Below, one piece after another: positions 49,505 to 60,300 of a DNA stretch of 64,000 nt; within the stretch, counting starts at the first letter, position 1, and each line of letters starts with the position of its first letter. The translations under genes and the position numbers were made by a program. Origin of the DNA: Cololabis saira (taxonomy: Eukaryota > Chordata > Actinopteri > Beloniformes > Belonidae); the NCBI RefSeq assembly GCF_033807715.1, contig NC_084590.1:2451001-2515000 (forward strand), written 5' to 3'. A model generated the notes under the pieces. The model did not search any database and was not told the DNA's origin. It saw only the letters and a program-made list of their open reading frames with translations.

Positions 49505-51336
49505 AAGGGACAACGCACATTAATTGACATGAGCACTTGAGTCCATCATGTAAATGTGCCAGATTTAGCCATACAGGCTAATTTACATCTGCAGTCCCTG
49601 GCAGGTTGATGGCATGTATAAAAAACATTGAAAAAGGACACACTAAAACACAGAGTACAAACAATTAGTAAAACCATGACACTCCGAATAATGACAAACA
49701 ACATAAATGAAGAACAAGAGCAAGCAAACACATTAGCTCACACAAACGCACATAAGCACAAACAGGTAGTAAAAACAACTAGAAAATTTCTGGAAATTTT
49801 GATATGGGCATGCCCTACCGCCCATTCGTCCCCTCTCCCTGCTTTGGTTTGGGGCTGTAGTGGTTGTGTTCGGGGCGGTTTTATGTCAGTTTGAGGTGTT
49901 GACGGTTGTATTTCATTCATTCCTGTGCTCCCAATAGTTAATAATGGGGTGAGAAAAGTAATGTCCATCGAGTCACGATGGAGACGCATCCAACGATGTA
50001 TGCCATGTATGGGTACACATTCCGGTTCAGGCTACGTTAACGGATAGGTTTTTTTTTCACCATGGTAAAAAAACCCATCCGAATGAATGGGGCCATTTGG
50101 CATGGATTTTGACATAAAATGTCCTTAAATCCCAGCTTCATGAAATTTGAATATATTGAAGTCCACAGCGTGCCGAGTCGGGGAACATTGGTATGATGTC
50201 TCTACGATAACCTGTTGCCTAGCAACAAGCGTCCAAAGTCAAACGGAAAAAAATAAATAAATGAACGGTCCTTTAGTGCAAATCGGGCCGAGTGTTTGAA
50301 AGTTTGAACGATGTCTCTACGATAAAGTTCGGCCGAGCAATAAGCGTCCGAATTTTCGCCTTTTTTTTTTGCTTTTTGGCATCTAGAGTTGCCACGGTAA
50401 CACTTTTGACTGAGAAAAGTAATGCCCATCGAGGCACGATGGAGACGCATCCAACGATGTATGCCATGCCTGGGTGCACATTACGGTTCGGGCCGTATTA
50501 ACGGACGAAAAAAAGTGCGGAATAATAATAAGAAAAGGGGAACCTTTTCTGTATACCATTATATCGCCTTCATTTTCATGTTTTTCTTCATTTTTTCGGA
50601 CGTGTTTTATTTTCTGGGGAATTTTTTTTCCACATCAGAGCGGGGTCATGCTGTACACCCGCTGGTGTGACGTGGGACTTTTGCGACTTTAGCTTGTTAG
50701 CAAAATGCTAGCAACATTGCCTTTTGGGCCATTCTGGACGATTGCAATATGGTCATGCCACTACTTGGCATGCCCATAATGACCTGATTATACCAGATCA
50801 TGACAGCATGTTTGATTATCCAGTAACCACTGTGTTGTGTTTTTAGAGAAGGAATAAAGAGATGTGATGTTAGTTGTATGGGTTTAGTGTTCCAGGTACG
50901 AGCTGCTCGATAGGAAAAGGCTGACGGCCACAAGGCACTTTTTCTATGTGCAGTTTTACATTCTCCTCTGATGGCGTCTTTTCTCCAGAGTTAAGCTTCA
51001 CCGCTAACTTGTACCCGTCATGCTTGCACCTGACTTGAGCTAGTGAGCAGCCGTGGGTGAACCGGCCTCTCAGCATCATTTAACCCCCTGATATGAAGCA
51101 GCTTCCTCCAGGGCACGTCCATGTTTTCACTCCTGTCATGTGTGTGGTTCCATGGCCATGGCTAGCTGCCTAATCCCATTACCTTAAAGTGTGGATTATC
51201 TTGTTGAGAGGGAGACGTTGGTTCATTGACCCCGGCGGAGCATCATGTAGTAGTTTAGGATCCTATCTTTGTCTGATCCGAATCACATCATCATGAGTAG
51301 AGTCAGTTCCCGCTCCCTCCAGTCACCGTTACATAA

Positions 51337-51369
<33 letters not shown>

Positions 51370-54300
51370 TTTGTCCATACCATACCGTGACCATAATGGT
51401 TATTGTCACTCTTGTTTCCATTGGTGTTCTAATTAAGAGAAACCATACTTGTTGTCTCACCTTTTTAAATGGGCTTTTAGCTGATTCCTTTTAGTGTTTA
51501 AAAGCTTGTTTAAACTAGCTGTTCTTATTGTTTTAACCCAGGTCTTATGCTCTTATGGATTTAAGTTGTTCTTATGTTTGTTTTAGCAGGTCTTGCATTC
51601 TAGACCTACTTTTAGGATGTTATGTTACACTTTTAAACTCTTTTAGCGTGTATTTTAACCTCATAGCCTTCTTATCCTGCTTTCTAGTAGCTTTTAGCTC
51701 CAGTGACTACGTTTACATGCAGTCAAAATTGGGGTTATGCTAATATTCCGGTTACTGAAACATTGGGAATATTCCGTTTCCATGGTAATTGATCATTCGT
51801 GATATGTGGATCAAACCAGCGACGTGCAGAGAACGTGATGACGCAATTCTCGTCTGTGGGGAAGTGTGACCAGAGTAGATGGATGGAAGGAGGCAGACTC
51901 AGAAGCAATGTTAAAATGTTCAAGATTGATTTATTTTTTTCCCAAAAAATACTTAAAGTAAGCAACATGTGCCCATGGCTGCACACTGGTCTCTCTTCCC
52001 CCCGCCGCAGACAGCAGCTGGTTAAGTAGGCCCTTCTATCAGGCTGTACCACTCCAAAGGTGACTCCACTCTCCTCCCTGGAATCAACTGAGCCATCCAA
52101 CCACAATCACCACCAAACACACAATAGCTTCGGCCATGGTAACCGATACCTTTTCAACCATGCCAAAAATAATCAAAATCAATAAGAAAACAAATCCCAA
52201 AATGTACCTCCCCCCATACATGGTTCAACCCAGTGACATCACTAATGATGTCACCAGGGTATAAATACAGGAAGTGTTTGCACTTTTCCCTCCTTTTGAC
52301 ACTGGAACCTGGTGGGTGTGGTAAGTAACATAATCAACCTCATGATAAATGAAAAAACTGAACAAATAAACTACTTTAAACTTAACAATACTTTTCTGTA
52401 TTATTTTAAGTGCAATAATTGAGAACACAAACAAACCCGGGGTGCTATGTGCCTGCATGGCATGAAAGAATGATAAACCTATAACCAAACAAACAAGCAC
52501 GGTTGAATTTGGATGGACTAAGATAGTAGACTGACATGGTGACAAATGGTGTGCTCTCACCCACTTTGTCACACCGTCATTTCTGCTTCTTCTTCCTGGA
52601 TCCAAATTCAAAACAAATGCTGCTTCGTGCAACTTTTCTCTCACCTTCTTGTAAATCTTCTATCCCGGTACTTTGTACCGTCTACAAATGCAGAAATGTT
52701 CATATCCTTCATTCCATTTATGAAGTGATTAGTCTCCTCCTGGTCTTGGTTTCTCCGTGTTTAGAAGAACTTCCTGGACTCAAAAGACCAGGATTCCTTG
52801 TGAACAGAGCATGTGCAGAAAACAAATTCCTGTTCCGTTTGATGGGGATATTCCGTTTGGTGTTTACATGACCCAATATTCAGGTTTTAAAAGGAGTAAC
52901 CCAGTTCTGGTTATTCAAGGGGTTATTGGTGTTTACATGGCCGTGCAAATTCAGGTTATTGCCAATATTGGGGTTTTAAAAGGGTTATTTATGCATGGAA
53001 ACACAGTCATTGTTATACTTTTAGAATGATTTCAATCATAGAGATCAAAGATCACAGTTTATTTTAGACGGGACAATACATATTAATGAACACACATTAA
53101 GCAGTGTAAATACACCGGGTTTCAGCAGAAATCCTAGTTTCCACCCCCAGTCCGCACAGAAAACATAAAAACTATTCAGTCAAAAAAAATACAATCAAAC
53201 AAGGGAACAAACATAAAACATACATAATAGCAAAATAGATTTAGCAGCATTTAAAAGCAGTATGGATTGTACAGTATCTAAAGTGACATGAGTTTAAAGT
53301 GACTTGAGCAAAAAAATGCATATTACAATAAGGAAATAATGAACATTTAACTACAGCAGTTTAAGCTGGTTGTGAGTGATGACAGTGTTGTTCCTCCAAT
53401 AGCCAGGATTTAAAATGTTTGGTGAAAGAGGTCAGAGTGGGAAGTTCACGTATCGTTGGTGTTGCATTCCAGGAGTGAGAGGGACGAACCAAAAAACACT
53501 GGACTAAAAGCCCTTTTTCTAAAAGGAACTATCCAGTCGCCTCTAACACCAGCTCTGGTTAGGAATGGGTGATATTTTACCGTTCACGATAAACCGTCAA
53601 AACAATTCCCCACGGTAAGAATTTGTCATCTCGCGGTAAAAACGATACATTCCCGTTGATGACGTTTTTCTGTAAAGCTGATTTATAGTTCTGCGTTAAA
53701 TCACTGATAGGATTTTATTTTCAGTGAACTTTTATTCATTTGTCCTGTTTCTTTATTTATCAGGTTGTATTTTTTTTCTACTTTGTGATTTTATAATCTA
53801 GGAAAACTTGAAGGACAATGGTACTTTAGCTGTTTGCACTGTTATCCCACTGTTTAAGCCATACAGTTTGAATAAATGTTGAATCTGTTCTTACATTTAA
53901 AACTTGTTTCATTTGAGTCATTACAGTTTTGCAGTACAGGTGGACTCATTTAATTGGTTTTTATTAATTAAATTTAATTGGTGTATTTTAGTAGCATTTA
54001 GTATTCTTTTAGAGCAGTGATTTGGGGGCTCCAAAGACTGAATGTGGTGATAGATTTATAGTTACAAAGATGGAGTTGAATTGGTATTTTTTTTCGTCGT
54101 CATTTTTATCGTTTATCGTAAATGCCAGAAATGATCTTGATACATTTTTTAGTCCATACCGCCCATCCCTAGCTCTGGTTCATCTGTTTGAGTTTCTCTT
54201 CACACATTCTTGTAGTGGGGGTGGAGCCTGGCCGTGAAAGATCAAAATAGCATCATTACATTTTACAATGTTGTCCCAGTTTAAGCGCTCGTGCTTTTTT

Positions 54301-57300
54301 AACGTCTGACAGCGATGGTGTATTCTGGGTTTTCCTAAAGCTTTGGAAAGCAGCTGCATCCTTGGAGGGGGAAGGAACAGCAGGGAAAGTGGGGCCACAT
54401 CCCCGTGTCTTGACTGTTTCTCTGTGTTCTGCTCCAACAGTGGAGGAGTCCGACATCATCGACTTGGAGAAGCGCTACTGGCTCCTGAAAGCTCAGTCCA
54501 GAACCGGCCGCTTTGACCTGGAAACTTTCGTCCCGCTGGTCTCTCCTCCCATCCACGCCTCGCTGAGCGAAGGTGAGGCCGTCCCGGTGACGTTGCTCAC
54601 TCATCTCTGCTAAGTACTGGGGATGAGGGGGGATGAGGGGGGATGGCACCCCCCCCCCCCTGAAATAAAAACGGTCCAAATCATCCCCCCCTGAAATAAA
54701 AACGGTCCAAATCATCCCCCCCTGAAATAAAAACGGTCCAAATCATCCCCCCCTGAAATAAAAACGGTCCAAATCATCCCCCCCTGAAATAAAAACGGTC
54801 CAAATCATCCCCCCCTGAAATAAAAACGGTCCAAATCATCCCCCCCTGAAATAAAAACGGTCCAAATCATCCCCCCCTGAAATAAAAACGGTCCAAATCA
54901 TCCCCCCCTGAAATAAAAACGGTCCAAATCATCCCCCCTGTAAAACTGCCATCCCTCCTTTCCATCCCTTATGTCATTTCATCAATGAATGTGGTTTTAC
55001 TGCTATTTCAACATTTAGAGTCATCACCAGAAAAATAACTTATTTGACAATTTTCACCTGTTTCAGGTAAATTTTCCACTTGAAATAAGTAGGAAAATCT
55101 GCCAGTGGGACAAGATTTATCTTCTTATTACAAGCAAAACAATCTTGTTCCACTTACAGATTTTTCTACTTATTTCAAGTGAAAATCTACTTGAAACAGG
55201 TGAAAATTGTTGTTTTTTCCAGTGATGAGTCTTGTTTTAAGTGTAATGAGAATTTTTTTTACTAAAATGAGACATTTTAACTAGAAATAAGACAAATATT
55301 CTTGTTAACATTGAGTTTTTGCAGTGATCCATGTTACTTATCCTGTGAAGGACAGAGTCATATTGATAAGTTCAGAAAAGTGTTTTTTATTGTTGTGTTT
55401 TGATGTATTTGATGTAAGCCCAGTGAATATTTAAAGCTTACAGAAGGCTGCATTTAACTGCTGCTATGTCATTCCTGCAGTATTTCTGCAGCTGTTTTGG
55501 TCACTGCTATTATTTGTAATATATTATATTATTTGAAATCAGCACAAATTATCTGTCTCATATGATCAAATCCACCATCCCCCCTGATTTATTTTTTACA
55601 AGTAATGTCTCTGCTCATGTTTTAATGGCTTCACCAGTGAAAATCACGTCCATGGGCTCACTCCTTGTATCTGTCGTCTCTGTTATTTTGCATAGCAGGT
55701 TTGTTTCATGCCTTTGATGAGAATCGGGACAATCACATCGACTTTAAAGAGATCTCCTGTGGACTGTCAGCGTGCTGCCGGGGGCCCATCGCCGAGAGAC
55801 AGAAATGTAAGCCATGTTGAGGTGTTTAAGTCTCACACACTTCACATCCTCATACTTCTTATCTTAAGAAGCACAGAGTTCTTCTTTGAGGCTGTTAGTC
55901 TGAAGCTTAAATTCAAGTTAGAAAGTGGAAATGTGTTTTTGGAAATGAAGATTGAGGTTGAGTGCAGCCACAATAGTTGTTGTTGTGGAGATTTAGGCCC
56001 AATCCCAATACACCCCCTACTTTCTACCACTAGCCCTCCCTCACTACCACTACCCCTAAAAATGAAGGGACACATTTTAGAGCACTTGAAATCTTCCCAG
56101 GGTCCTGTCCCAATACTCTCACTACTCCTACTTTCATCACCACCACTAATCAGGAAGCTGAGACCAAAAGCTGTTTTAATTTCAGCTGTAGTGCTGTTAA
56201 TATGACACTTTATTAAGTTTTAACATCTTTTCAGGCGTAAAAGTAACCGTTAAGATCCCCAACCTGGGCTCAGTTTATCCAAATAACGCCTGTTAAGAAA
56301 TTTGACCTGATTTTTTCGGAGATGAGAACAGCCTGCCGGCTCGAGAGCAGCAGCAGCAGCAGCCGGAGAACAGACGTGATCGCCAGCTCAACCTGCGCCG
56401 CCGTCCCGGGGAGAAACCTGCAGCTCTGTGGAGAATTACTGCTGGCTGAAATAAATGATTTAGGAAGATAAATGTTGGTTTAATAGATCAAATCTAACAG
56501 TTGTAGCTACGCCTTTCGGGATTTTTTGCCTGCCGGCTCCGGAGCTGATTTATGGTTCCGTGTTAAACCAACACAGAGCCTACGGCGTAGGGTACGGCGT
56601 ACGGGGCGCGTCGCCGCGTAACCTACGCCGTAGGCTCTGTGTTGGTGTAACACGGAACCATAAATCAGCCTTTATTCTGGCGTGATCTTCGGCAAACGGG
56701 CAGACTAGTGATTATGTACATTCACTGAGTGAATATTATGAAAGTAAAATATATATTTCTCGCTAGAAAGGTAATCAAAATGCATTTTTATGCAGAAACT
56801 AACTCAAAATATTGATTTTATTCATTAAAAAATAAGTGTTTTGTTTTTTGATTCAGTCCGCAAATGACAACGAAAAGCATTCTGGGAAATTTTTCTGGCC
56901 CTAGATCAGCTAGTCAGCATCGGAAATCCCTCGGTCTGTAGGGACAGATTCATAGCCACTACACTAGTTTTCTCCACTACCCCTAGGTGGAAAGAGGAAT
57001 TGGAACACCACTACCTTCACGGGAACGCACAAAATGTAGGGGTAGGGCTGAAAAGTAGTGGGAGTGGGAGTATTGGGACAGGGCCTTACACTGGAGCTTG
57101 AACATACTAGAAACTACAAACAGACAGAGCAGCATGATGCATCAACGCTGCGCCTCAAAGCCCTGTATTTACTTCACACTCTTTCACCGCCAGTTTGCTT
57201 CAAAGTGTTCGATGTGGACCGGGATGGGATTCTGTCTCGAGATGAACTCCATGAAATGGTTGTGGCCTTGCTGGAGGTGTGGAAGGACAATCGCACAGAC

Positions 57301-60300
57301 ACACTTCCTGTAAGTAACACACAACACACGCGTGTAGGATCCTAGTACCAGTGTGAGAAAACCTACAACATGCCCCATATCTAAGGTGTAAAAGTAAACG
57401 CATGACAGCGGGCCTCAGGCTTTGGTCATTGGACGGACACCGTGTTGGCGAACCTTCCGCTCAACCAGGAACATCGTAGATCTGGTGTGTGTTCACATTA
57501 CTGGAAAAAAGTACCTGCTGTAAAATGTGACCTGATCAGCTGATGTGAACAATAGAGAGTCTGCATTGACGTCACTTCCCCACTGGACCAGCCCCCTTAC
57601 TCACTGAGTGGTAAAAACAGCTGCAACTAGTGGAGAAGACGGGATAACAGCTGATTATCAGCTTAAATTAAAGTCAGTTGGACTTAACAGTGACCCGTAC
57701 AGTTACCCCAAGAACCAGTGGTCCATGGACATTAATATTTGGTACAGTTACCAAGAACCAGTGGTCCATGGACATTAATATTTGGTACAGTTACCAAGAA
57801 CCAGTGGTTCATGGACATTAATATTTGGTACAGTTACCAAGAACCAGTGGTCCATGGACATTAATATTTGGTACAGTTACCCCAAGAACCAGTGGTCCAT
57901 GGACATTAATATTTGGTACAGTTACCAAGAACCAGTGGTCCATGGACATTAATATTTGGTACAGTTACCAAGAACCAGTGGTCCATGGACATTAATATTT
58001 GGTACAGTTACCCCAAGAACCAGTGGTCCATGGACATTAATATTTGGTACAGTTACCAAGAACCAGTGGTCCATGGATATTAATATTTGGTACAGTTACC
58101 AAGAACCAGTGGTCCATGGACATTAATATTTGGTACAGTTACCAAGAACCAGTGGTCCATGGACATTAATATTTGGTACAGTTACCCCAAGAACCAGTGG
58201 TCCATGGACATTAATATTTGGTACAGTTACCAAGAACCAGTGGTCCATGGACATTAATATTTGGTACAGTTACCAAGAACCAGTGGTCCATGGACATTAA
58301 TATTTGGTACAGTTACCAAGAACCAGTGGTCCATGGACATTAATATTTGGTACAGTTACCAAGAACCAGTGGTCCATGGACATTAATATTTGGTACAGTT
58401 ACCAAGAACCAGTGGTCCATGGACATTAATATTTGGTACAGTTACCAAGAACCAGTGGTCCATGGACATTAATATTTGGTACAGTTACCCCAAGAACCAG
58501 TGGTCCATGGACATTAATATTTGGTACAGTTACCAAGAACCAGTGGTCCATGGACATTAATATTTGGTACAGTTACCAAGAACCAGTGGTCCATGGACAT
58601 TAATATTTGGTACAGTTACCAAGAACCAGTGGTCCATGGACATTAATATTTGGTACAGTTACCAAGAACCAGTGGTTCATGGACATTAATATTTGGTACA
58701 GTTACCAAGAACCAGTGGTCCATGGACATTAATATTTGGTACAGTTACCAAGAACCAGTGGTCCATGGACATTAATATTTGGTACAGTTACCAAGAACCA
58801 GTGGTTCATGGACATTAATATTTGGTACAGTTACCAAGAACCAGTGGTCCATGGACATTAATATTTGGTACAGTTACCCCAAGAACCAGTGGTCCATGGA
58901 CATTAATATTTGGTACAGTTACCAAGAACCAGTGGTCCATGGACATTAATATTTGGTACAGTTACCAAGAACCAGTGGTCCATGGACATTAATATTTGGT
59001 ACAGTTACCCCAAGAACCAGTGGTCCATGGACATTAATATTTGGTACAGTTACCAAGAACCAGTGGTCCATGGATATTAATATTTGGTACAGTTACCAAG
59101 AACCAGTGGTCCATGGACATTAATATTTGGTACAGTTACCAAGAACCAGTGGTCCATGGACATTAATATTTGGTACAGTTACCCCAAGAACCAGTGGTCC
59201 ATGGACATTAATATTTGGTACAGTTACCAAGAACCAGTGGTCCATGGACATTAATATTTGGTACAGTTACCAAGAACCAGTGGTCCATGGACATTAATAT
59301 TTGGTACAGTTACCAAGAACCAGTGGTCCATGGACATTAATATTTGGTACAGTTACCAAGAACCAGTGGTCCATGGACATTAATATTTGGTACAGTTACC
59401 AAGAACCAGTGGTCCATGGACATTAATATTTGGTACAGTTACCAAGAACCAGTGGTTCATGGACATTAATATTTGGTACAGTTACCAAGAACCAGTGGTC
59501 CATGGACATTAATATTTGGTACAGTTACCCCAAGAACCAGTGGTCCATGGACATTAATATTTGGTACAGTTACCAAGAACCAGTGGTCCATGGACATTAA
59601 TATTTGGTACAGTTACCAAGAACCAGTGGTCCATGGACATTAATATTTGGTACAGTTACCCCAAGAACCAGTGGTCCATGGACATTAATATTTGGTACAG
59701 TTACCAAGAACCGGTGGTCCATGGATATTAATATTTGGTACAGTTACCAAGAACCAGTGGTCCATGGACATTAATATTTGGTACAGTTACCAAGAACCAG
59801 TGGTCCATGGACATTAATATTTGGTACAGTTACCCCAAGAACCAGTGGTCCATGGACATTAATATTTGGTACAGTTACCAAGAACCAGTGGTCCATGGAC
59901 ATTAATATTTGGTACAGTTACCAAGAACCAGTGGTCCATGGACATTAATATTTGGTACAGTTACCAAGAACCAGTGGTCCATGGACATTAATATTTGGTA
60001 CAGTTACCAAGAACCAGTGGTCCATGGACATTAATATTTGGTACAGTTACCAAGAACCAGTGGTCCATGGACATTAATATTTGGTACAGTTACCAAGAAC
60101 CAGTGGTCCATGGACATTAATATTTGGTACAGTTACCCCAAGAACCAGTGGTCCATGGACATTAATATTTGGTACAGTTACCAAGAACCAGTGGTCCATG
60201 GACATTAATATTTGGTACAGTTACCAAGAACCAGTGGTCCATGGACATTAATATTTGGTACAGTTACCAAGAACCAGTGGTCCATGGACATTAATATTTG

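Noticed and set aside
51855..52573. Endogenous retrovirus with genes
   Set aside because: Only a single LTR-like segment is present; no gag, pol or env coding sequence was seen.
55708..56205. 165-codon frame overlapping exon 7 as a separate gene
   Set aside because: It is in another frame from the conserved exon and runs into intron and MITE sequence.
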